A DNA stretch of 28,851 nt, from assembly GCA_016198045.1 (NCBI GenBank), contig JACQJI010000006.1, positions 1 to 28,851 of the forward strand, read 5' to 3'. Positions 8,310 through 16,229 of this stretch are shown piece after piece. Both the position numbers and the translations under genes were made by a program. This stretch comes from Candidatus Doudnabacteria bacterium (GTDB lineage: Bacteria > Patescibacteriota > Doudnabacteria > UBA920 > O2-02-FULL-48-8). The notes under the pieces were generated by a model. It was not told the origin of the DNA, searched no databases, and saw only the letters and a list, made by a program, of their open reading frames with translations. Each line of letters opens with the position of its first letter. The first letter of the stretch is position 1.

Positions 8310-8351
8310 ATCTATTCTATCAACTATTAACTATAAACTATTAACTGATTC
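8310..8351. repeat. Divergent 42-bp spacer made of CTATTAACT repeats
   Basis: Two to three imperfect copies of CTATTAACT fill the gap between two divergent starts. Both genes need a promoter here or within the other gene. TAGAAT at 8314-8319 (minus strand) is only four bases from the methyltransferase ATG, too close to be its -10, so no promoter is assigned. Confidence 0.45.
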
Positions 8352-8708
8352 GTGAAATTTGCAGAGCTAATAAAAACCCACCAACAAAAAATTGTTCTGT
8401 CAGTAGGCTATATTTTGGTCGCCAGTCTGGCTTTTGCCATGGGAAGAATTACCGCGTTTAAAGTTGATGCGCCCGAGATCAAAATTGAGCAAGTGTCCGA
8501 AGCGCTCTCCAATTATACCCCAGATGTCGCGGGCGCGCAATCAGCCAGTGTCGATAATTGCGAAGGTAAAATCAAGGGAAACATTAGCTCATCGGACAAA
8601 ATTTACCATCTGCCCGGCGGCGCTTTTTATAATCGCACCAATCCCGAACAGTGCTTCAATACCGAAGCCGAGGCCAAGGCAGCGGGATTCAGAAAATCAA
8701 GTCTCTAA
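8352..8708 (+). CDS. Membrane-anchored sunset-domain protein
   Basis: 118 residues from a GTG start. A single membrane segment at about 14-32 (VLSVGYILVASLAFAMG) is followed by a linker and a C-terminal domain of about 45 residues. That domain has the pattern CEGKIKGNISSSDKIYHLPG, then FYNRTNPEQCFNTEAEAKAAGFRKS, which matches the 'sunset' domain often found at the end of nucleases and small exported proteins. Its function is not established. The two cysteines could pair or bind metal. The N-in orientation places the domain outside. The cysteine desulfurase gene follows after three bases, so the two are probably cotranscribed. Confidence 0.75.
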   Translation: MKFAELIKTHQQKIVLSVGYILVASLAFAMGRITAFKVDAPEIKIEQVSEALSNYTPDVAGAQSASVDNCEGKIKGNISSSDKIYHLPGGAFYNRTNPEQCFNTEAEAKAAGFRKSSL

Positions 8709-8711
8709 AAT

Positions 8712-9884
8712 ATGAAAAGAATTTATCTTGACCACGCCGCGACCACGCCGCTTGACAAGCGCGTTGCCAAAACGATGCGTGATTTCGAATTAAAATATTT
8801 CGGCAATCCCAGCTCGATTCATCACGAAGGCCAGCAGGCGCGCGCGGAGATCGATTTTGCGCGAGCCAAGATTGCGGAATTTTTAGTCTGCAAACCGCAG
8901 GAGATCATTTTTACTTCTGGCGCTACCGAGGCCAACAATCTGGCAATCAAAGGCGTAGTCAGCCATGCAATTTTTAAATTAGGCATCAAGCCTCACATCA
9001 TAACTACTGAGCTTGAGCACCAATCGGTGTACAACGTAGTCAAAGAATTGGCAGACAGGGGAGTGGCGGAGGCAAGTTTTATCAAACCCAGCGCAGATGG
9101 CCTGGTTTTTCCCGAGCAGATTATCAAAGAAATCAAAGATAACACCGTGCTTGTCTCCACGATCTTTGTCTCCAACGAAATCGGCTCAGTGATCCCCGTC
9201 CGCGAAATCAGCAAACAACTATCTCTAATTCGCGCGAATAGTAGAATAGTCTATCATGTCGACGCGGTCCAGGCGGCTAAGTTTTTCAACTGCAACGTCG
9301 AGAAACTCGGCTGCGACCTGCTCACTCTTTCTGCTCACAAACTTTACGGCCCGAAGGGGATTGGCGTCTTATATGTCAAAACTGGCACTAAAATTGACAG
9401 TTTGCTCCAGGGAGGGTCACAAGAGTATGGCCTGCGGCCAGGGACCCAAAACACCGCCGGCATTATCGGCATGGCTTGCGCCATTGAGCTTTTAGGGCCG
9501 TTAGAGGAACGGCAACGCCAGGCTGCGGAAATTAAAAAACTGCGTGATCGGCTTTGGGATTCAATTAAGAAAATACTAGGAGTAGAAATTAATGGACCAG
9601 TAGGAGACAGCCGCAGTCCTGAAAACCTCAGCATCACGATTTACAAAACAGACCAAGACGCGCTTATTGCCGCCCTCGATCTGGCTGGATTTGCCGTCTC
9701 CACCGGTTCAGCCTGCGTTTCCGGCTCATCCAAGCCATCCCACGTCATCCAAGCATTGGGTAAAATCACCGACGGCCCTACCGCCACCCTACGTATAACA
9801 TTAGGAAAAGATAATACAAAAAGAGAAATTGATTCTTTTATCAAAACTTTTCCAGAAATAATCAAGAAACTAAGACAAAAATAA
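8712..9884 (+). CDS. Cysteine desulfurase (NifS/IscS family)
   Basis: PLP enzyme that takes sulfur from cysteine for Fe-S clusters or tRNA thiolation. 390 residues. Start YLDHAATTPLD, substrate and PLP region FTSGATEANNLAIKG, PLP lysine Lys210 in SAHKLYGPKG, the RPGTQNTAGIIG loop and the nucleophile Cys335 in STGSACVSGS, followed by the SHVIQALG end motif. The loop length around Cys335 points to the group I (IscS/NifS) rather than the SufS type. No IscU, SufU or MnmA gene is adjacent, so the sulfur acceptor cannot be told from context. It ends the plus-strand pair with the sunset-domain gene. Confidence 0.93.
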   Translation: MKRIYLDHAATTPLDKRVAKTMRDFELKYFGNPSSIHHEGQQARAEIDFARAKIAEFLVCKPQEIIFTSGATEANNLAIKGVVSHAIFKLGIKPHIITTELEHQSVYNVVKELADRGVAEASFIKPSADGLVFPEQIIKEIKDNTVLVSTIFVSNEIGSVIPVREISKQLSLIRANSRIVYHVDAVQAAKFFNCNVEKLGCDLLTLSAHKLYGPKGIGVLYVKTGTKIDSLLQGGSQEYGLRPGTQNTAGIIGMACAIELLGPLEERQRQAAEIKKLRDRLWDSIKKILGVEINGPVGDSRSPENLSITIYKTDQDALIAALDLAGFAVSTGSACVSGSSKPSHVIQALGKITDGPTATLRITLGKDNTKREIDSFIKTFPEIIKKLRQK

Positions 9885-9920
9885 AAAGCCAGAGACAGGG
9901 GAGTGCTACTGACTTTAGGC
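9883..9920 (-). terminator. Possible terminator overlapping the stop of the 367-residue gene
   Basis: On the minus strand a broken stem (GCC, AG, CAG pairing with CTG, CT, GGC) ends in TTTTTATTTTTG. It overlaps the stop codon at 9915-9917 and lies between two converging genes. Confidence 0.45.
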
Positions 9921-11018
9921 GTTATCCTGACTAAGCCGAGTGATCTCGGCAAAACGCTGCTGCATTCGAAGCAGCTTAGCTCGGAGATCCACGGCTTCTA
10001 GTTCCAACCTGGAGACTTGTGCCCGCAGCTTATCATTCTCAATTACAAGACGCGATTTCTCGTGATCGAGAAAATCTGCAAGCGCTATTAGCAGGTCACG
10101 AATTTGCTGAAGAAGCCGTGCCACATCACCGTTTTGATCCACCCTCCGATCAGTCTTTGGTTCAGGTGGCTGAGTGCTGGCGCTTTTTTGCGCTGACGAA
10201 GAACTCGCCGACCCAGCCATCGATTTCCGGTGCAGAGAAATCGCAGCGGCCAGCGAATTGACGTGCGTAGTTGGCCTGATTCGGACGGCGGCGGGCAGCA
10301 TGCGCCGGGCCAATTCAGCTGGTGGCACGCTGAAGTCTGTATCCGTTTGAGCTACCAACTGCTTGATCGTCCCAGTTAAGTCGGGCTCAACCGGACTAAC
10401 ATCGAGCATTGGTTCTAAAACCTGTGTCTCTGTGCGGGATCTGTATTGCTCGATGGCCCGGTCAAGTTCCGACAGGAGATCTGGGCGCCGTTCGAACCGG
10501 CCGACAGGGATGCCACGCGATCTTGCAAGATTGAGAATCAACCGTTTGTGATTGTCATCTCCCTTGACAAGGAAGACCTTGCGAATCGAGGGTTGGATGT
10601 CACCGAGGGATTTAACTCCTCCCTCATGGAGGAACTGCACGCCTTGGGCTTGGTGCCACTGGTCTATATGGGTCGATTCCGCGCCGATAACAAGCACGAA
10701 CGGTGGACCTTCATGCCGGTGAAAAGGCTTTCCACCTTCACGACTGGCACCGTTAAACCTACCCAGTCTTGCCGCGAGAAGTTCCTCAGGAACGTCCTCG
10801 ATCCTCACACCCTTACTGGCGGCTGAATTTCTGATTTGTTCCTTCTGGCCGGACGACAGACCCGGACCCATACAGATAAACTCGACGCCATCTGGGATAT
10901 CACTCTTGGAATGCACGTCGCCGGATGAAGCGAAGTAAACCTGCGGCGATATATCACGGACATAACTGACCTCAGGATACCCGACGACGATTACTCTAAC
11001 ACCGTGTGGGATAGCCAT
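9915..11018 (-). CDS. Unrecognised protein: duplicated alpha/beta domain plus C-terminal coiled coil
   Basis: 367 residues, family not recognised. Two related units are visible. Residues about 7-76 run from VRVIVVGYPE to ASKGVRIE. Residues about 105-178 run from FVLVIGAEST to RSRGIPVG. Both have a hydrophobic strand ending in G, a DIP/DIQP turn, a second strand and a helix before (K/R)G(V/I). This resembles the DUF2325-like Rossmannoid pattern, but that is only a suggestion. A low-complexity Ser/Gln/Pro linker (about 270-295) leads to a coiled coil (about 300-360). No membrane segment is seen. Base composition is visibly GC-richer than its neighbours. It has its own promoter, a strong AGGAGGA SD six bases before ATG and a leader hairpin, so it is a real single-gene unit. 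Confidence 0.75.
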   Translation of the reverse strand: MAIPHGVRVIVVGYPEVSYVRDISPQVYFASSGDVHSKSDIPDGVEFICMGPGLSSGQKEQIRNSAASKGVRIEDVPEELLAARLGRFNGASREGGKPFHRHEGPPFVLVIGAESTHIDQWHQAQGVQFLHEGGVKSLGDIQPSIRKVFLVKGDDNHKRLILNLARSRGIPVGRFERRPDLLSELDRAIEQYRSRTETQVLEPMLDVSPVEPDLTGTIKQLVAQTDTDFSVPPAELARRMLPAAVRIRPTTHVNSLAAAISLHRKSMAGSASSSSAQKSASTQPPEPKTDRRVDQNGDVARLLQQIRDLLIALADFLDHEKSRLVIENDKLRAQVSRLELEAVDLRAKLLRMQQRFAEITRLSQDNA

Positions 11019-11024
11019 GGAAGA

Positions 11025-11099
11025 TCCTCCTGTTCAGAGGTCAGGGGACTTCCTGACCGTTTGTGGTTTTTTTATAACTGTTTTTAATTAAATCTGCAA
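11025..11099 (-). promoter_or_regulatory. Promoter, leader hairpin and SD of the 367-residue gene
   Basis: On the minus strand: -35 TTGCAG (11094-11099), 17-bp spacer, -10 TATAAA (11071-11076). The leader then has a hairpin GGTCAGG / CCTGACC (11039-11058) and the SD AGGAGGA (11025-11031), six bases from the ATG. The hairpin sits just before the SD and could tune access or mRNA stability. Confidence 0.7.
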
Positions 11100-11408
11100 G
11101 CGCGGAAACAGTTGCACGACTCGTAGGCAAAATCAAAGGGGAGTAGGATAAAAAGTTTAAAGATTAAAATTTAAAGATAAAAGAAAAGACCAATGCAGAG
11201 TGTTGGGGAGGAGAGCATAAATAGCCAGGTTTAGGGATAGTTAGGTAGTCGCACAATATATCTTATGCGACGTATGCTATTGATAGTTCTAAACAACGTC
11301 ACATAAGATTCGCGCATTGTTGCGACACACTTATGTATCGCCTATTAATTGTCGCAAAATGCACTTAACAAATATTTTTTGAAAATTGATACTTGAAAAT
11401 TGAATATT
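11100..11408. repeat. Gene-free spacer with a long imperfect hairpin
   Basis: No credible gene. Words of the fuzzy type occur near 11155-11190 and 11370-11408. The main structure is at 11248-11326. GTCGCACAAT (11248-11257) pairs with ATTGTTGCGAC (11316-11326, one bulge). Inside it, ATCTTATGCGACGT (11260-11273) pairs with ACGTCACATAAGAT (11296-11309, one mismatch), leaving a 22-base loop. A further GTCGCAA at 11351-11357 can compete with the outer arm. Confidence 0.55.
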
Positions 11409-11437
11409 GCCAAAAACCGCTTTAAGCGGTTTTTGGC
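11409..11437 (-). terminator. Terminator after the M23 peptidase gene
   Basis: A near-perfect inverted repeat centred on CCGCTTTAAGCGG with A5 and T5 flanks, 20 bases beyond the peptidase stop. The symmetric flanks would let it work in both directions. Confidence 0.85.
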
Positions 11438-11456
11438 TTCCTCTCCCCTATCGGGC

Positions 11457-12758
11457 CTAAAGAAACTCGAGCGGATTGTAAGTGTAGCCGTACGGAACGC
11501 GGTAACTGCCGAAGATTTTGGTAAATTGTCCTTCTGCCACATCGTAGCCTTCGGTATCAAACACTGTGAAGTGCAAGTGGTAGCCGCGGTGCGGTCCATA
11601 AAGGAGTCTCGTGGTATTGCCGGTGTTTCCTTCAAAGCCAATCAGGTCGCCCTGCGCTACTGCCTGACCCGCGCGAACCTTGAAACTGCTCATATGGGCA
11701 TACAAGGTGATGAGGGCTCGATTGCCAGCGATGTTGTTATGCTTGATAGTCACCCAGTTGCCGTAAGCGCCCTGGCCGGTTCCTGTATCAAGCACAATTC
11801 CGTCTGCCGCGGCATAAATCGCAGTGCCAGCAGGCCCGGCTAGATCAATCCCATTGTGAAAAGAATAACCCAAACTGGTAAAACCGGTATTGCCGTAGCC
11901 TTGCGTCAGGGTGCCGTCCATGGGCCAAGCCAACAAGCCTTTTCTGGCCGGCAAACGGCGGTTGCCCAGCTTATTTCGGATCTCAACTTCCAAGTTATAT
12001 ATCTCTTTGGAAATTTGCTCTTCCAGTCCTTCTTGCTCTGCAAGCAGCCTTTGATAGATTTTTTCCTGGCCGCGCGTTTCATCCAGAATCTCCTGCTTGG
12101 CTGTGCGCTGCCCTCTCAGCCCATTTTGGGCGACTTCCAACTGGCCGAGCAGCGCGTCCAGCGTCGCTTTTTGCTTTTTGAGGTCAAGCTGCTTTTGCTC
12201 CAGCTCTTCTTTCAGCTTTTTGATCTCGGCGAGAATTTCCGAAGTTCGGTCTTGGATATTGCTGGCGTATTGCAATTGATCGATAAAATCAGTCAGGTTG
12301 TCGTTTTCGAGGGCGATTTCCAGCGGCGACATCTCTTCCAGTTCGTTGATTTGCCGAATTAACTGTTTCAAGTTCTCTTTCTGCCCCTTGATTTCGGCTT
12401 CCGTGCGCACGATCGTCTCCGTTACCTCCGCTATCTCAAGGTTGGTGGTATCGATTTTCCCTTCGGTCGCCTCAATCTGAGCCTCGGTTTCGGCAATTTC
12501 CAAATTAACCAGGGCAATTTCATTCTTCAGTGAATTGGCAACAGCTTTCCGTTCTCTGATTTCCGCCTGAATGGCGCTAATTTTTTTATTAATTTCGTCT
12601 AACTTTTGCTGCTTCTCCTGTTTCAGCTTTTGTAATTCGTCCACGTTTTGCCCAACTGCTTGCGGATTGATATAAAAACTAAACGCGAGCATTAATGCTA
12701 ATGCCCCCGCCAACCATATTCGCTTGTTATTTAGTTTTGGTTTCTTAAACCAAATCAT
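11457..12758 (-). CDS. EnvC-like M23 peptidoglycan peptidase with coiled coil
   Basis: 433 residues. An N-terminal membrane anchor or uncleaved signal (about 15-32, WLAGALALMLAFSFYI) is followed by about 230 residues of heptad-rich coiled coil and a C-terminal LytM domain. The zinc ligands are present: HNGIDL (about residue 308), LYAHMSS and HLH at 394-396. It is therefore predicted to be active, unlike EnvC or NlpD, which lost their ligands. A coiled coil plus LytM is the layout of hydrolases or activators gated by FtsEX, and ftsEX is present at 2451-4135. The gene has its own promoter overlapping the spacer after the sigma-like gene and a strong terminator. The -10 lies so close to the ATG that the mRNA may be leaderless. 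Confidence 0.9.
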   Translation of the reverse strand: MIWFKKPKLNNKRIWLAGALALMLAFSFYINPQAVGQNVDELQKLKQEKQQKLDEINKKISAIQAEIRERKAVANSLKNEIALVNLEIAETEAQIEATEGKIDTTNLEIAEVTETIVRTEAEIKGQKENLKQLIRQINELEEMSPLEIALENDNLTDFIDQLQYASNIQDRTSEILAEIKKLKEELEQKQLDLKKQKATLDALLGQLEVAQNGLRGQRTAKQEILDETRGQEKIYQRLLAEQEGLEEQISKEIYNLEVEIRNKLGNRRLPARKGLLAWPMDGTLTQGYGNTGFTSLGYSFHNGIDLAGPAGTAIYAAADGIVLDTGTGQGAYGNWVTIKHNNIAGNRALITLYAHMSSFKVRAGQAVAQGDLIGFEGNTGNTTRLLYGPHRGYHLHFTVFDTEGYDVAEGQFTKIFGSYRVPYGYTYNPLEFL

Positions 12759-12766
12759 GTACTAAT

Positions 12767-12795
12767 ATTTTAGCACATTTAAAGCATCTCGGCAA
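12767..12795 (-). promoter_or_regulatory. Promoter of the M23 peptidase gene (probable leaderless mRNA)
   Basis: On the minus strand: TTGCCG (12790-12795), 17-bp spacer, TAAAAT (12767-12772). Only eight bases separate the -10 from the ATG at 12758, so transcription should begin at or within a few bases of the start codon. No SD is present. Confidence 0.65.
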
Positions 12796-12803
12796 GCCTC
12801 GCA

Positions 12804-13436
12804 CTATTTCCGGCGGCGCCCCGCCATCATTCCACTGCGAGAGATAATTTTCTGCAGCATCTCTAGCCCACGAACTACCGATGATTGCACGCCCTGACGA
12901 GTTATGCCGTGAAGTTTTGCAATCTCATCGAATGTCAGCTCTTCCTGGTAATACTTCCTAATTCTATCTGCAAATTCCGGTTTTTTTTCAGCCAATTTTC
13001 CAAGCGCAAATTCCAATTCTTGGCGTTCCAACATTTCGGGTGATTCCTGGAATATCGTGCCTAAAGAAAGAGCGAATTCTCGGTCAAACTCTTCGCTACT
13101 TCTAGCGTCAATCTCAACTTGTTCCCCAGGTAATTTTCTTATTTTTCGATTCTTGTGGAATAAATAAGTAGAAATTCTGGTATCAAGAGTGCGATTTAAA
13201 AACTCTTTGACCTCGTGCTCTGGTCTATCTAAATTTACGGTTTTATCCGTACTTAATAATGTAAGATAAACTTGTTGAACAAGGTCTTCTGCAGAGACTT
13301 GTTCTGGAGTGATCCTATGCTTCCATAACTTATAAACACACCATCTTACCAAGGTCTTATGGTAACGCTCAAAAACTTGCTTTATATTCTCTCGACCTTC
13401 TTCTGATTGCCCAGAGATTTCCCTGTATTCACCCAT
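12804..13436 (-). CDS. ECF-type sigma-70 family factor
   Basis: 210 residues. A region-2-like helix set contains EDLVQQVYLTLL (about 50-62). A C-terminal helix-turn-helix of region 4 follows: LTFDEIAKLHGITRQGVQSSVVRGLEMLQ (written here as its core EIAKLHGITRQGVQSS). A charged insert of about 60 residues lies between them. The ATG is one base after the gltX TGA and has no SD, so its translation is probably coupled to glutamyl-tRNA synthetase. No anti-sigma gene is adjacent. The sequence is more AT-rich than gltX. It could instead be a phage-type or YlxM-like regulator, but the two-domain layout favours a sigma factor. Confidence 0.75.
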   Translation of the reverse strand: MGEYREISGQSEEGRENIKQVFERYHKTLVRWCVYKLWKHRITPEQVSAEDLVQQVYLTLLSTDKTVNLDRPEHEVKEFLNRTLDTRISTYLFHKNRKIRKLPGEQVEIDARSSEEFDREFALSLGTIFQESPEMLERQELEFALGKLAEKKPEFADRIRKYYQEELTFDEIAKLHGITRQGVQSSVVRGLEMLQKIISRSGMMAGRRRK

Positions 13437-13437
13437 A

Positions 13438-14883
13438 TCAAAATAACAGTTCAGTTGCTTTATTAATTCGCCTCACCACCAGCTCTTTGCCATTCGGCAA
13501 AGCGCTGAAGGCGTCCATAATCTCAAACGGACCAGGACTGGCGTCAAGTCCGGTCAGGGCCACGCGCAGCGGCCACAGCACTTCGCCAGTCTTCATGTTG
13601 TTTTGCGCAATCCAAGCTTTGATTTTTTGCTCCAAATTTTCTTTACTGAATTCTTTTGGGTCCAAAGTTTGAACAAAACTGCTTAAAGCTTCGAGGTTTT
13701 TCAAAATAGCTTCTTTCGGAGCATTCTTCCATATTAACAAGGATGGATCGTAGCTTGGTTCGCGGAAGAAATAACCGACTCTCTCCCCTACTTCCGACAA
13801 CTTCTTGAGTCGATCTTGCTCGAGCTGCAAAACTTTTTCTATGAACTGCTTGGGATAATCCTGCAAATTTATCCCCGCTTTGACCAAGTACGGCACTGCT
13901 CGAGCGAAAAGCTCTTCGATTTTCATCCTGCGGATATACAAGCCGTTGATCCAATCCAGTTTGTCCAAATCAAACACCGCCCCGGCCCTATTTAACTTCG
14001 CGAGAGAAAATTGGTCGACCAATTCGCGCAAGTTAAAAATTTCTTGCTCGGTCTTGGGATTCCACCCAAGGAACGCCACGAAGTTCAACAATGCTTCTGG
14101 CAGATACCCTTTCTCCACGAAATCCTTGACTGCCACTTCCCCTTCTCGTTTGGAAAGTTTTTTGCCGGATTTGCCCAGAATGTTTGGCGTGTGCACGAAT
14201 TGAGGAGACTCCCAACCAAACGCGGAATACAAAAGAATGTGCTTAGGGGTCGAGGGAATCCATTCTTCCCCCCGGATGACGTGGGAAATTTTCATCAGGT
14301 GGTCATCCACCACCACAGCCAGATGGTATGTCGGAAACCCGTCGGATTTGATCAATACCTGATCATCCAAATCATTGCTCGACACGTCAATCTCCCCGTG
14401 GACTAGATCAGTAAATCTAATCCGCTTGTTCGGCAGAACGTTGAGCCGGATGACGTGCGGTTCGCCATTTTGCAATTTGCCTTTAATTTCATCAGCGGAA
14501 AGCTTGAGGCAATGTTTGTCATATTTAGGAGGTATTTTTTTTGCTTCCTGTTCCTTTCTTAGAGCAACCAGCCTTTCTTCAGTACAAAAGCAATAATACG
14601 CCGCTTGTTTCTCAACTAGTTCTTCAGCGTGTTTTTTGTAAATATCTAAACGCTTAGACTGCAAATACGGTCCTTCATCAAAGTTGAGCCGGAAATCCTT
14701 AAGAGTCTGGACGATGTTTTCCAGGGCGCCTGGAACTGTTCTGGCTTTGTCCGTGTCCTCTACCCGCAAAATAAATTTGCCGTTATTTTTTCTCGCCCAA
14801 AGGAACTCGTACAAGGCGGTCCGCAATCCGCCGATATGAAGCATTCCTGTCGGGCTTGGCGCAAACCTGGTTCTTACTTCCAT
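13438..14883 (-). CDS. gltX: Glutamyl-tRNA synthetase
   Basis: Charges tRNA-Glu, and possibly tRNA-Gln if non-discriminating. 481 residues, class I. The HIGH-type motif reads APSPTGMLHIGGLRTALYE, and the KMSKS loop reads KLSKREGEV. The catalytic insertion VIRGEEWIPSTPKH and the C-terminal helical anticodon-binding region are present. It is third in the thpR-tagA-gltX-sigma run, 13 bases after the glycosyltransferase stop in a spacer of AACTTT repeats. A tRNA-Gln(CUG) gene is in this window, but no glnS or gatCAB, so the route to Gln-tRNA cannot be decided here. Confidence 0.95.
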   Translation of the reverse strand: MEVRTRFAPSPTGMLHIGGLRTALYEFLWARKNNGKFILRVEDTDKARTVPGALENIVQTLKDFRLNFDEGPYLQSKRLDIYKKHAEELVEKQAAYYCFCTEERLVALRKEQEAKKIPPKYDKHCLKLSADEIKGKLQNGEPHVIRLNVLPNKRIRFTDLVHGEIDVSSNDLDDQVLIKSDGFPTYHLAVVVDDHLMKISHVIRGEEWIPSTPKHILLYSAFGWESPQFVHTPNILGKSGKKLSKREGEVAVKDFVEKGYLPEALLNFVAFLGWNPKTEQEIFNLRELVDQFSLAKLNRAGAVFDLDKLDWINGLYIRRMKIEELFARAVPYLVKAGINLQDYPKQFIEKVLQLEQDRLKKLSEVGERVGYFFREPSYDPSLLIWKNAPKEAILKNLEALSSFVQTLDPKEFSKENLEQKIKAWIAQNNMKTGEVLWPLRVALTGLDASPGPFEIMDAFSALPNGKELVVRRINKATELLF

Positions 14884-14896
14884 ACTTTATGAACTT

Positions 14897-15691
14897 TCAA
14901 ACTTTTTTAACTTTATAACTTTTATATCTATTCACTCTCCAAATAAACACCGGCACCGCGTTCCAAATCCGCTTAATCCGCCAAGGCTGGGTAAGCAGCC
15001 GCCAGAGCCACTCCAAACCCATGAAATGCAAAATTTTGGGGCTTTGGAAGCGCTTTTTGGCAATATAGTCAAATGTTCCACCCAGTCCCAGAGCCACCTT
15101 TACATTCAAATTCTTAAGGTTTTGGGCCAGCCATATCTCCTGTTTCGGAGGTTGGTAAGCTATCAGCAGTATATCAGAATTGCTCTGGTTTATCTTCTGG
15201 ACCAGCTGTTCGTCGAATGCGCACTCAGATAAAACCAGATTAACTTTTAACTTTTGGCTATTAACTTTTAACCGCTCAGCAGTTTTTTGCGCAACACCGT
15301 CCTTACCGCCCACCAATGCGAGTGAATAATTTTTTTCTGAAGCAAGCTTGGCGATATCCCAGATAAGCTGCCTGCCGGTGACTTGTTCTTTGATTACCGA
15401 GCGAATCTTGAAAGGATTCAGGATAATTCCCGCTAAACTAGTTAACAGATGATGGTTGACAGATGATAGATAGTAAGCCGCCCAGAGGATGCCAATGCCG
15501 TCGGGCAGTGACAAAGCCGCAGAGTTTAGGATTTTTCTGTACTTTTCGTCTTTCTCGGCAAAAACAATCAACTCAGAATAAGTGGTGACAATGTGCCCTG
15601 GTTCGCTCAAGCGGCAAATTTGCAGGATATTTTCCAAAGCCTCCTCTTTGGTGATATTGTCGATCAAAACTCCCGCAATGTCTATCTTCAT
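14897..15691 (-). CDS. WecG/TagA/CpsF-family glycosyltransferase
   Basis: 264 residues. Transfers N-acetyl-mannosamine-type sugars to lipid-linked acceptors in this family, so a cell-envelope glycopolymer role is likely. Family motifs: TTYSELIVFAEKDEKYRKIL, LPDGIGILWA, QVTGRQLIWDI, LALVGGKDGVAQ, AYQPPKQEIW and LGLGGTFDYIAKKRFQSP with the C-terminal LEWLWRLLTQPWRIKRI. Between DGIGILWA and VTGR it carries an apparent insert (YYLSSVNHHLLTSLAG and following). At about 150 it has a second repeat, LKVNSQKLKVN. Both are encoded by AT-rich fuzzy-repeat DNA, as is the tail RYKSYKVKKV. The start overlaps thpR by four bases. Confidence 0.9.
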   Translation of the reverse strand: MKIDIAGVLIDNITKEEALENILQICRLSEPGHIVTTYSELIVFAEKDEKYRKILNSAALSLPDGIGILWAAYYLSSVNHHLLTSLAGIILNPFKIRSVIKEQVTGRQLIWDIAKLASEKNYSLALVGGKDGVAQKTAERLKVNSQKLKVNLVLSECAFDEQLVQKINQSNSDILLIAYQPPKQEIWLAQNLKNLNVKVALGLGGTFDYIAKKRFQSPKILHFMGLEWLWRLLTQPWRIKRIWNAVPVFIWRVNRYKSYKVKKV

Positions 15692-16218
15692 AACAGCTTT
15701 TGCTCAAGAATTGGCGTGTGGTGAGCATGATGCAAAAGCAGCTTGCTTTCGTAAAGCACTACTTTACTTGCGATAAAATTCAGCTGCTTCAACTCCGTAT
15801 TCGGAAAATTTTCCAGCTTTCTCTCCGGATTCATGACATGATCCATGTGCAAATTGGCTAGCTTAACGTGCGGATAATATGCGCGATCCTGGAAATTAAA
15901 ACCAGTTTCCTGGAATTTCTGTTCCAGTTCGCTTTGAATCCGGTTCAGTGGTTTGTTTGGCTTTACCGTCATATGAATCTGCTGGTGGAACTTGATGATC
16001 TTGTCGAACTCAATATCAAAACTTTTTTGCCCATGCACAGCCTCTGAAAAAATCTTTTTAACTTTTTCGACTTCATCGTCCCCCAGCTCTCCGAAAAAAT
16101 TCAAAGTTATATGCAAATTCGCGGTGTTGACGTAAGCCACCGGCAGGCGTCCTCTGAAAATTTCGCCAGCCAATTTCCTTTTCTCTTCCGGAAGCGGAAT
16201 CGCCGTAAATATGCGCAT
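15688..16218 (-). CDS. thpR: 2H phosphoesterase, RNA 2',3'-cyclic phosphodiesterase (2'-5' RNA ligase) family
   Basis: 176 residues, the usual size for ThpR/LigT. The first HxT motif is His36-Ile-Thr38 in NLHITLNFFG. The second reads His117-Val-Lys119 in YPHVKLANL, with Lys where Thr or Ser is expected, so catalysis may be weakened. The N-terminus RIFTAIPLPEE is typical. It is the first gene of the thpR-tagA-gltX-sigma run and overlaps tagA by four bases (ATGA). An extended -10 lies 11 bases before the ATG, leaving a leader of only about five bases and no SD. Confidence 0.85.
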   Translation of the reverse strand: MRIFTAIPLPEEKRKLAGEIFRGRLPVAYVNTANLHITLNFFGELGDDEVEKVKKIFSEAVHGQKSFDIEFDKIIKFHQQIHMTVKPNKPLNRIQSELEQKFQETGFNFQDRAYYPHVKLANLHMDHVMNPERKLENFPNTELKQLNFIASKVVLYESKLLLHHAHHTPILEQKLL

Positions 16219-16229
16219 AAGACATAGAA

